Part shown: in pieces, positions 43,917-53,150 of the stretch
How the letters are laid out: each line of letters begins with the position of its first letter
Position numbering within the stretch: the stretch's first letter is position 1
Source: Mixophyes australis
Lineage: Eukaryota > Chordata > Amphibia > Anura > Limnodynastidae
Direction: 5' to 3'
Assembly: GCA_036250195.1 (NCBI GenBank)
Contig: JAVHZZ010000004.1
Coordinates: 256,308,728 to 256,372,727 of the forward strand
Length of the DNA: 64,000 bases
Program-made: the position numbers and the translations under genes
Notes under the pieces: model-generated
Databases searched by the model: none
What the model saw: the letters and a program-made list of their open reading frames with translations, nothing else
What the model was told of the DNA's origin: nothing

Positions 43917-44310
43917 TTTTCTTAAGCGGTCTGCTGGTCATTCATATATAATTCAGCTGGCAAGGGCAAGTTAAACAGTATATTGTGTTGGGAGTATTAC
44001 AATTAAGAAACTGATCTATAACCCATTTCTGATGGAATCTGTCTACATACTCCTTGGTTGGGGTTGCATATTGACATGCTCCACAAGTTCTACATCGAAA
44101 AAAGCCTTTAGGCCTAGTTGACAGCTGTTTACAAGGTGACTGAAGTGAACTGTGCACTAGTTGATCCTTGAGGTTTCTGGAACGTCTCCACGTGATTTGT
44201 ACCTTATCTCTTAGGGTTCGATTAAGATCTTCATCTGTCATGAGTACATGCCAATGACTTTGGAAGATAGATAAAATATCCTTCCATTCTGTACAGTAGG
44301 TACCTATCAT
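43645..44310 (-). pseudogene. PLE-3 connection domain, Cys motif and GIY-YIG endonuclease
   Basis: Minus-strand frame 44310-43942 reads QSHWHVLMTDEDLNRTLRDK, then WRRSRNLKDQLVHSSLQS, the Cys motif GFFRCRTCGACQYATP and NTIYCLTCPCQLNYI. The frame is then cut by a TGA where Gly of the YIG element is expected (YI-stop-MTSRPLKKR). It continues in the same frame to 43645 (RILEHAGNIRNGIRDRTNM; SLIPKGLNDNSNYMVFS). A single GGA to TGA change therefore stops the protein at the catalytic YIG motif. PLE-4 keeps YIGMTSR at this place. Confidence 0.9.
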
Positions 44311-44320
44311 TCTGATGTCA

Positions 44321-45353
44321 TCATTTTTTGTTTTTCTTCTTATTGTTGGGAGAAGGATATAGAAGAGATTCTCTGTTTCTCACCTTGACCGCTTGTTCTG
44401 CTTGTCTGATAATGTTTTTACTATATCCCCGATCAAGGAATCTTTGTTTCACTTCATTAGCTCGTATTGTAAATGTTGCTTCATCCGAGCAATTTCTTTT
44501 CACTCTTAATAGTTCCCCCTTTGGGACCCCTTTGATGACCGGGGGAAAATGTGAACTTGTAAAGTGAAGAAGACTGTTCATGGCCGTCTTTTTACGGTAT
44601 ATATCAGTATTTAATCTTCCATCTGAGGTTTTGGTAATCGTCAGATCCAGAAAATTATTTGTTTCGTTGATTTCAGAGGGTAACTTCAGGTTTATGTCAT
44701 TGGTGTTTAATACTGTTACAAATTCATAAAATAGTGAATCCTGACCATCCCATAGTATTAACACGTCATCTATATACCGTAACCAGACTTATGTGGTTCG
44801 TATATTTTTCATGTTGAGAATTGAATACATGTTCCCTCTCCCACCATCCTAGTAAGAGGTTGGCATACGTGGGAGCACATGCAGTCCCCATCGCATTCCG
44901 CGTATTTGTAGGAAGAATTTATCTTCAAATATAAAGTAACAGTGGTATAAGAAAATTGTTGATACTGCTCTGTTTTTCCATATTGAGAAAGTATCGTACT
45001 GCATTAATGCCTTGATGATGAGGTATATTATTATATAGAGATTCCACATCCAGGGATGCCAATTTTGTGGAGTTGTTAACTGTCACGTTGTTTAATTTGG
45101 CTAAGATATCCAGGGTATCTTTAACGTATGAGTCTAAACTCATTACATGTTTGCGTAGCTGAAGATCTAAGTATCTGCTCGCCTTCTCTGTAAGACATCC
45201 TACCCCCGATACTATGGGTCTTCCCGGGGGGTTTAACTCATTTTTGTGTACTTTGGGGATCAAATATATTGTGGCTATTTTGGGGTTATGTACCTCAAGA
45301 TATTCGTAGTCACCTTTCAATATTGTTCCCCCCTTGTACGAATCCTGGAACAT
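44321..45353 (-). pseudogene. PLE-3 reverse transcriptase (partial)
   Basis: Frame 45353-44925 reads NPKIATIYLIPKVHKNELNP, PGRPIVSGVGCLTEKASRYL and motif A KLASLDVESLYNNIPHHQG. A shift follows near 44925; motif B is then readable as RG-AMGT-CAPTYANLLLGWWE in mixed frames (44900-44830). Motif C is RYIDDVLILWDG (about 44785-44745). Frame 44764-44321 continues with NNFLDLTITKTSDGR and RKKTAMNSLLHFTSSHFPP. The start lies exactly at the palindrome junction (MFQDS is antisense to the copied endonuclease), so the N-terminal RT part is missing. It is closer to PLE-4 than to PLE-1/2. Confidence 0.88.
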
Positions 45354-47611
45354 GCTGGGAATATACGCAATGGCATCAGGGATAGAACCAATATGAAACC
45401 ACTGACTACAGTGGCAAAGAATTTTCTAACCCATCATAATAATGATCCTAAACATCTGAAAGCATATGCAATGGAACAAGTCACGTTAGGTTTAAGGGGA
45501 GCAGATATAAAAACTGAGCTCCTGAAACATGAGACTAAAAAAATCTTTTTGATTGGAAGCCTCATCCCCAAAGGCCTTAATGATAACAGTAATTATATGG
45601 TGTTTTCCTAATTAAAAGTAGTAACTCTGCTCCTAATTAGATCAATTTGGAGCTATGTATATCATCTCCCTTTTCTGTTTTGCCATATGACAATATAGAA
45701 CTATAAAATTCATTACCCCACATAATACTAAATATTAATGCCACAATTTTTAATCAGAACCCTAATTTGAACAGGAGGTATACTGATAATCAGTAATATT
45801 GACACATTGTAAAAGACACTTGGCACAATTGGTAACACAGAATCAATTATTTTTCACTTATTGGTAAGCGTTGTGCGCTTACCCTAACTAGTTAATATAT
45901 CACGTTTTACTTTTTTAATAATTATGTAGATTCAAAATGTTCACATTATCACTACCATAAATTGCTTAAATGGCATTATGAGTCAGCACCTAATTTCAGG
46001 CTAACATATGCTTTTAAGTAAAATTTGTTGTACACCGAATATAGGTGATGCCCTTGCCAACAGAGATCATTAGCAATATAGTTTCAGTCACATATTTATG
46101 AATATAGTTGCACATATTGATTGCAATTTAATATTGGCACCATGTTGTATGGAAATTACCCTAAAATATTTAGAGGGAGTTATGACCTACAGTAAATTTT
46201 ATATACACTTTTTTAATAGTGGTTGGGAAGTTTACAATTATAATACTAGATCACATTAAAAATTACTAATGAATGTCGAATCAATAAGTATAATTCTATT
46301 TGATATGATATGAAAGAGACATATCAGAGAACGATTAATACCTTTCTTTGTATCAATACACGTTCATTTTTATAATAGGCTACTGTGGTGAGAGGTATAT
46401 ATTTCATTTTGAAACATGTTAGAACATTAGATTTTTGTAAAAGGGAGCTATAACCTACTTTATTTATCATAAGATACTTCAGGTTTTACATCGTTCAGAA
46501 AGTCCACATTTTTAATGGGTTATTGCAAATTTATTAATTATATATAGTTTTAACGGAACAATAATAAATAGGTATACTAAAGAATGATAAATTCTCCTCC
46601 TAATAATTATCATGCATTCAGTCTTCACCTATCATAGGTAAGGTAAAAGATTTATACTTACCAAAATATGGTAACACCAATTCAATTCTGTTATCCTCCT
46701 GTTATGCGACAGGGGACCAATCATATTACTTGCTCTATGACGGGCCTCCCGTTTGGAATCATACTATCAACAAACCACATCACTGAACATATGACAGTGT
46801 CATGTGATGTCTAACAACCTATCAATGCATGTGAATAACGGGGAACGCATAGTTCCTAGCCACAGCTGACACATGCACGTCACAATGTGGGCGGGTTTCT
46901 CCCTTTATAAGGCTCACTGGAATCGTCAGTCTGGTTGCCTCGTTAAAGCTCATAAGCGAAATGCGCGTCGGCGTTCACGCTGAGCCTGATAGCTATGTCC
47001 TCATAAATATAACGATATACGCATGGTGGTGAAATATAGGGGACTTTAATAGATTTCTAGTAACAAATGAATTAGGCTTAGGCGATAACAATCCATGGTC
47101 CACTGACAGTGTGTACGATGTACGGAGCTGGATATCAGGTCCTCACGCTAGTAATAGATGATAGAACTAATTAGGGAGAAATCAACACTCCATATAGCTA
47201 GCTAGGGATAACGGGGGTCCATTAGCTATTAAGCCAAATACACGGTGGTCCTCCAGAGATCAAACCAGCAGTACATCAGTACAAATATTTCATCCCTATG
47301 ATCAGAGTATGGTGACAAGCACCACTCTGACAGGGAATATGTATTAGATTAATGAATCATTATGTTCATTAATAATTCAGTGGAACTAACGATAAGTGTG
47401 GACTAATTAATTAATTCCAGAAGGTGGTTTTCAGCCTGCCTTTAGGTGGACCTACCATATAGGTTCATTACAGCCCCTAATCCTATATCACCCCCATATT
47501 TCCCGAATATCTTCCAATAGTAATAGAGGGAGTACACTTAGCATCAGGCCAGTGGGGGTAGTTTCTACCTTTTAACTGAAGAATACTCAGGTTCAATTCA
47601 CACCAATCATC
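45340..47611 (+). repeat. PLE-3 right arm (inverted 5' copy)
   Basis: Reverse complement of 41648-43916. It carries a plus-strand copy of the endonuclease C terminus (in frame to 45611, RILEHAGNIRNG to YMVFS) without the GIY part. A hammerhead-like motif lies at about 46930-46976. Ends at catc, 47611. Confidence 0.93.
46930..46976 (+). ncRNA. Hammerhead-like motif, PLE-3 (degenerate)
   Basis: tcgttaa (46940-46946) stands in the place of CUGANGA and matches it poorly. It is followed by the extra A, stem gct/agc around a CATA loop, GAAA (46958-46961), then tgcgcgtc. ggttgcc before and ggcg after could form helix I. The same sequence lies inverted in the left arm (about 42283-42325). Architecture matches PLE-1 and PLE-2; the core looks inactive. 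Confidence 0.45.
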
Positions 47612-47859
47612 ATATTTTAATATTTCGCTTACTCATTTTAAATTTACCAATAAAGGTTGTTCATTTTAAAGTATAAATTGATAATATACCATTATCTGTT
47701 CAAAAGAGTGCTCCTTTCAGTACTATTCTTTCTTCCTTATTGCATCAATACTATAAAATGCCGTCTCTTCTCGAATGTACCAAGTAATCCACAAAAAAAC
47801 ACCACTCTACCACACTTAATGAAGCACACACAATTTTCTTTTGAAAATCTAATGAGGCT

Positions 47860-48560
47860 CCCCAGAAGGTGTCCTCATACAGACCTATTACACTTTTAAA
47901 TGTAAATTTTCAAATCTTAGCAAAAATAATGGCCACTAGACTACAATCACTCCTACCTACCCTGTTCTCAGGTCACCAGCTGGGGGTCCCCACTCGGTTA
48001 ATGCTATCAGAGCAATTTTAGCAGCCATGATTGCGTCTTATAATCCAAATTCACAAGCAATGCTAATTAGCCTTGATGCTAACAAAGCATTAAACATACT
48101 TTTATGGCCACACTTATATGAGGTCTTGTCATGTAGGCCAGTCAGAGACACTTTTCTTGGTCTCATCTGAGAACACACCATATACCACATTTGTTTTAAA
48201 TGTCTGTGTGGGAATAGGGTGGAAAGGTTTAGGGGTACATGTCAAGGTTGTCCTCTTCATTCTCTGTTATTCAATTTATCCCTAGAACCCCTCTTGCAAC
48301 ACACACAAGAATTTAAACGCATTCGGTTTGGACATCGCCAAGTTAAGATCACAGCCTTCGTTGATGATATTTTGCTCTCTCTGTCCAACCCAACTTCCTC
48401 TGTACGATTAACATTAAATAAAATTGAAGAATTCAAATCTATATCCGGGCTCTCCATCAACACAGAAAAATCTACACTTATGTACCTTAAGCCAGGAGTC
48501 ATCTTTCCATCATGGGGCAAACCCCATTTACCTGGGCGACAAAAAAGCTTTACCTAATTA
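47860..48560 (+). pseudogene. L1 ORF2 RT, downstream part
   Basis: Reads FLNVNFQILAKIMATRLQSL near 47895, SGHQLGVPTRLML near 47970, LISLDANKALNILLWPHLYE near 48065 (motif A, usual SLDAEKAFD; last Asp is Asn), then frame 48219-48557: RFRGTCQGCPLHSLLFNLSL (motif B), KITAFVDDILLSL (catalytic FVDD, usual FADD) and SGLSINTEKS. A TGA lies near 48169. This is the continuation of the RT interrupted at 41647. Confidence 0.85.
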
Positions 48561-48996
48561 GGTGACCAAATTAGTAAAAATCCCTCTTCTCTATACCAAC
48601 TGAATATTTCCAATGCCGTCTCCTCTATAACTAGGGAGATAGAGCGATAGTGTCCAATCCAGCTCTCCTATTTAAGAAGGGCGAATTTGATTAAAATTAT
48701 TTCTTTCTTGAAACTCATGTATCTTTTACAATGCCAACCACTCCTCCTCACCCAAAAGGATACCAAACTTCTCAATTCACTGTTTAGGAACATTATATGG
48801 AACAATAAAAGACCAAGGACTAGCTAAATCAAATTACAACAACCTACAACTAATCGTGGGACCAATTTTCCAAACATTACAACCATTCAGCTCTGCTCAG
48901 ACATCTCAGAGATTGGCTACATAACACAGAAATATACACCCCTTGGAGAGTAATTTTCTCCCAAACATGAATTTAGTATCTGTTCTCCATTTAGAC

Positions 48997-49143
48997 CAGT
49001 GTTGGCTAACCTGTGACACTCAAGGTGTTGTGAAACTACAAGTCCCAGCATGCTTCGCCAATATATAGCAGCTTATTGCTGGAAGGGTATGCTGGGACTT
49101 GTAGTTTCACAACACCTGGAGTGTCACAGGTTAGCCAATACTG
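48997..49143. mobile_element. hAT-type MITE, 147 bp
   Basis: Ends cagtgttggctaacctgtga and tcacaggttagccaatactg are inverted repeats with one mismatch. The interior (aactacaagtcccagcatgc and gctgggacttgtagttt) also folds back. An 8-bp target duplication, atttagac, flanks it (48989-48996 and 49144-49151). It inserted in the L1. No coding capacity. Confidence 0.94.
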
Positions 49144-49151
49144 ATTTAGAC

Positions 49152-49690
49152 AATAAAGAAATATCCCAAGACATAAAGAACAATCCTCTCTGTGGAATAT
49201 ACGCAAGGTTTGGCATATCCTAAAGTTAAAAAACTCACTTAAATTCACATAAATCTATATTTCAATAACTCACGACCTTGAATTTCAGGACAGCTCATCT
49301 TCCTTTCACTTCGCGGCCTGGAAAGAAAGAGGCATGGCCAAAATAGGTTGCTTACTTGGCATTTCAAATAGACGCCCTCTCACACATACATAAGCAATAG
49401 GGCAATTCAATTTTTTTTTTAGTTCCTTCCCTTTTCCATTTTAAAGTGCAACATGCTATCAGCAACATAGTTAAAAGGCTTCTCTAATCTAGATTGGCAG
49501 AATCCTCTTGATGCACTATCATTTCATTAGTGACCGAATGGATTACGGGTTTTCCACAATCCTTCTCAAAAGTTTGTATAACTCTAGTCGCCTAATCCCG
49601 GCGAGTATGTACACTGAATTATTCGAATAGAGAGGTAGATCTCCTGCACTCTCCCAAAAGTATAGGAGTTTGCTGCATGTTTGGTGAAGT
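49152..49690 (+). pseudogene. L1 ORF2 C-terminal remnant
   Basis: Continues L1 reading after the MITE (EISQDIKNNPLCGIYARFG near 49160), with later decayed parts (49380-49690). No in-frame length over 60 codons remains. Assignment rests on position and weak similarity to L1 C-terminal regions. Confidence 0.5.
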
Positions 49691-49967
49691 GGAATAAAGG
49701 AGGGTCCTACCCTCTTAGCAGAATGACCAAACTCACAATCCAGAAGATTAATGTCCTAGACAAAGGCCTCAAGTTTGCCCCAGAAAGGAAATTAAACAAA
49801 TTTGAAACTTTTATAGATCTACATAAGTTTATAAGAAAACATAAAAAAAAAAAAAAAAGTACTTTATAACCCTTCTAAAACAGTGACACACCAACACCAC
49901 CCAACGAAGAACAGGTAGAAGATTTTAAACAAACAGATCTATCAAATAAATCCACATTTATAATATC

Positions 49968-52295
49968 TATTTGTAAGGCACTAAGATTCCGTAGTGCCGG
50001 ATACAGAAGCAACTAACAAATAGATGATGTAATACATGTCAGCAGCACAGATGAGTGTGAGTAATGCTATGGGGACTCTCACAGAGTGCAGCAAAAGATG
50101 TGACAGGACGTACGAGGAACAGGAGACAGACGCGGGACAACAGGTAAAGAGGAACCTGCCCACGAGGGCTTACATTCTAAAGGGAGGGGTGTTGAGAGAC
50201 AGTAGGAACTGGTTGAAAAAATTTAGATGGGAGACGAGCAAGAAGAGATGATTGATATAATGGTTAGGAGGTGGTAGGTTAGGCGAGTTTGTAAAAGGTA
50301 AGTTTTGATTGAGGAGTGAGCGTTTAAACGACTGAAGGTTGGTGGGGGGGGGAAGGGGGGAGTCAAGTCAGACGGGGTAGGGGAGTTCCAAAGATTGGGG
50401 GCAGTATGGCAGTAGTCTTGGAGGCGAGCATGGGAGAAGGCAAGGAGGGTTGAATTGAGGTGGAGGTCAGAGGTGGAGTGGAATGGATGGGTAGGTATGT
50501 ACCTCGAGACAAGGTCAGAAATGTATGGGTGAGATGTATGTGGGAGAAGTGTTGGTAGGGGCTTTGTAAGTGAGGGTAAGGAGCTTGAACTGCATTCTGA
50601 AATGGATATGAAGCCAATGAAGGAATTTACGCAGAGGAGAAGCGGAAAAGGTGCAGTGGGAGAGGAAGATAAGCCTAGCCACAACATTATGTATGGATTA
50701 AAGAAGTGCAAGAGTGAGGAAGACCAGTGAGAAGGAGGTTGCAATAAAGTGCAGGATTTGGTGAGGGACTGGCTACGAGGGGTAAAGCGGAGGGCTGAAT
50801 CAAGGGTGACTCCAAGGCAGTGGGCTTGGGTGAAAGGAGAACCAAGAGTGGTGGGTGTAGAGAGAAGATCAGAGGGCCAAGGACAGAACCTTGTGGGACT
50901 CCAATAGATAGGGGAAGAAGAGGGGAGGAAGAGCCAGAAGCACAAACACTAAAAGAGCGCAAGAGAGGTAGGAGGCAAACCAGGAGAGTGCGGTTTCACT
51001 AAGACCTATGGAGTGAAAGGTGGTGAGAAGAGAATGATCAATGGTGTCAATAGCAGCAGAGAGGTCAAGAAGTACGAGAAGGGAGAAGTGACCATTGGAC
51101 TTAGCTGAGAGCAAGTCATTTGTTACTCTAGTGAGGGCAGTTTCAGCTGAGTGAAGGGGAAGAAAGCCAGACTGGAGAAGGTCAAAAAGAGTGGGAAGAG
51201 AGAAAGTGAGTCAGACGATTGAAGACAAGTCATTCGAGAATTTTAGAAGCAAAGGGAGGCAGAGATATGGGGAGAGAGAGGCTGGGTCAAGGGAAGGTTT
51301 CTTGAGAATAGGAGAGATGAGAACATGCTTGAAGGCCGAGGGGAAGATACTAGTGGAGAGACAGAGGTTAAAAAGGTGAGCAAGGTGACAACACGCATTG
51401 GAAGAGAAGGAGTGGAGGAACTTGGAGGGGACAAGTTGCAGGAGAGAAGAGAGGAACTCAAGCACAGTAACAGGTGATTAGGAGCCAAGTCTGATGAGAA
51501 CAGATATTGTGTATGGAGTCAATTTTGCCTTTGAAGTAGGTGGTCAAGACCGGTGATGGACGAGGAGGGAGGAAGTGGGGAAGGATACAGTAGAGAATTA
51601 ATGATAGCAAAGAGACGTCTGGATTTATTGGACAGGAAGGAGATGAGGGATATGAAATAGGTTTGTTTGGCAAGAGAGAGGGCAAAATAGTAGGAAGAAA
51701 GGATGAATTTATAGTGGGTGAAGTCAGCAATGAAGCGGGATTTCCTCCATTGGCGTTCAGAGGAGCGGGAGCACTTTTGGAGGAGACAAGAGGGTAGTGC
51801 AAGGGTTGGGGTTTAGATTGACGGGGATGATGGGGGATGGCAGGGGCTGCAATATCAAGGGCAACAGACTGTGGTGTTGTAAGGAGAGACAGCTGCTTTG
51901 GGACATGATAGGGAAGAAATGGGAGTAGAAAGGGTTCGAGAGGACACAAAGATGATGGGGTCAATGCTGTTGATGGGACGCAACGTACGAGCAACTTTGG
52001 GAGGGAGAGGTGGGGCAAGGGTTAAAGAGAGGGTAAAGGAAAGGAGATTGTGGTCAGAGATGGGGAAGACAGAATTGGAGAGTTGGAGATGTCACAGAGG
52101 TAGAACACCACTAGGTTCCAGGGAGTGACCATCACAGTGGGTGGCAGAATGTGTCCATTGGGAGAGGCCATGGGAGGAAGTGAAAGTGAAGAATTTAGAG
52201 CCAGCAGTAGTAATAGGAGAGTCGGTGGGGATGTTAAAATCCCCAATAAGAAGAGAGGAAAATGGAAAGCCAGGCGGTAAAATTATCAAGAAATT
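49968..52295 (-). pseudogene. L2/CR1-type LINE, 5'-truncated
   Basis: Minus-strand LINE. From 52290 downward: endonuclease end (LLIGDFNIPTDSPITTAGSK, about 52265-52200), linker, RT start (about 51470-51380), [19 protein letters not shown] near 51080 (motif A; usual AAFDTIDH), [19 protein letters not shown] near 50900 (motif B), a frame 50945-50223 with [22 protein letters not shown] and NLWNSPTPSDLTPPF (C-terminal L2 motifs). The 3' untranslated end (50220-49968) contains gtaagccctcgtgggcaggt and ggaatcttagtgccttacaa on the minus strand. Frameshifts are many; the catalytic double Asp (YADD) is not readable. It inserted in PLE-5. Confidence 0.88.
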
Positions 52296-52392
52296 GAGAG
52301 GATGGGCCAGGGGGACTTTACAAAAAAGGAAGCAAAAGCATTAAAAGAACTAGCAAACAATAAAGACCTGGTATTAAAACCAGCTGACAAGG

Positions 52393-52394
<2 letters not shown>

Positions 52395-52429
<35 letters not shown>

Positions 52430-52430
52430 G
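52395..52430. repeat. (TG)n microsatellite inside PLE-5 RT
   Basis: About 16 TG units, followed by tgtttgtttggggggaggg. It replaces the glycine codons after PADKG in the RT motif PADKGGG. Confidence 0.95.
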
Positions 52431-53150
52431 TGTTTGTTTGGGGGGAGGGAAAAATCACAATCCTCAATAATGAAGACTATCTAGATGAATTGGACAAACA
52501 GTTGAAAGATACTACAACATGTGTAAAACTAAAGTGGGACCCGACAAAAAGTACCAAAGAGCTGAACAGATTACTTAGCAAAGCTTTTTTTCCTTAGAGA
52601 TTCTTAATAAAACGGAGCACGCCTTCCTGTCAACTAAACACCCAAGACTCCCAGTAACATACCAGTTATCAAAGATACATAAATCATTAGTAGATCCACC
52701 AGGGCAATTGTCTCGGGAATTGGATCCCTTACTAGTAAATTATTAAGCTATATAGATAGATCAATATATCCAGCTCACTGTAGTCAAGCAAAAAACTTTA
52801 GGGGCACAGGGCATGTTCTCAACATCCTTAAAGATGTTGAATGGAAAAAGCACTACATCCTGATGACGAGTCTATACACCATCATCGACCACCAGGCAGG
52901 ATGCAAACATATAAGGGCTGTATTTAAAAAGGAATCAGTCCTTCGGCTACACAAATCAACTTTCTTCTGCTTTTATATTAGAGCATAACTACTTTTGGTT
53001 CAGTGGGAACGGCAATGAGCATGAGATTCGCACCCAGTTACGCAAACCTGTTTATGGCCCACTGGGAGGAGTCATTCATTTGGAACAACCACCTTTTCTT
53101 GTACAAGATCTACAAATTAAGATCAAGAAAAAAGCACTGGTATGAATAGG

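Larger units (their letters stand above)
41648..47611 (-). mobile_element. Penelope-like element PLE-3, giant palindrome
   Basis: Minus-strand PLE lacking the N-terminal domain and the first part of RT, preceded at its 5' (right) side by an inverted copy of its own 3' part. Arms are 41648-43916 and 45340-47611 (about 2.27 kb each), with a 1.42-kb unique centre holding RT. The arms are very similar: two amino-acid differences in the 89-residue endonuclease C terminus, and only scattered base changes by eye. It splits an L1 RT domain. A 27-30-bp flank sequence occurs on both sides but in inverted orientation (41612-41640 and about 47717-47745), unlike a normal target duplication. Confidence 0.9.
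38790..49690 (+). mobile_element. L1-type LINE, split by PLE-3 and a MITE
   Basis: Plus-strand L1-like retrotransposon, collinear in pieces: ORF1 (about 39120-39610), endonuclease (about 40120-40950), RT start (41450-41645), then PLE-3 (41648-47611), RT end (47860-48560), a MITE (48997-49143) and the C-terminal part to about 49690. All parts carry stops and shifts. It is the oldest layer on the right side of the window. Exact ends and poly-A are not seen; PLE-5 follows at about 49700. Confidence 0.82.
49700..53150 (+). pseudogene. Penelope-like element PLE-5, split by an L2
   Basis: PLE related to PLE-2. Left part: KLTIQKINVLDKGLKFAPER and KLNKFETFIDLHKFIRK (49725-49842), then an A-run. Right part after the L2: TKKEAKALKELANNKDLVLK (about 52320), PADKG interrupted by a (TG)n tract (about 52395-52430), then GKITILNNEDYLDELDKQLK, HPRLPVTYQLSKIHKSLVDP near 52640, motif A region ILMTSLYTIIDHQAGCKH (the CDVT with catalytic Asp is deleted), and motif B GTAMSMRFAPSYANLFMAHW (53010-53070). 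The match fades near 53150, before motif C. No terminal repeats are visible. Inactive. Confidence 0.85.

Noticed and set aside
50820..52344. Several plus-strand Arg/Glu/Gly-rich ORFs
   Set aside because: They are antisense to the minus-strand L2 LINE, whose RT motifs are readable.
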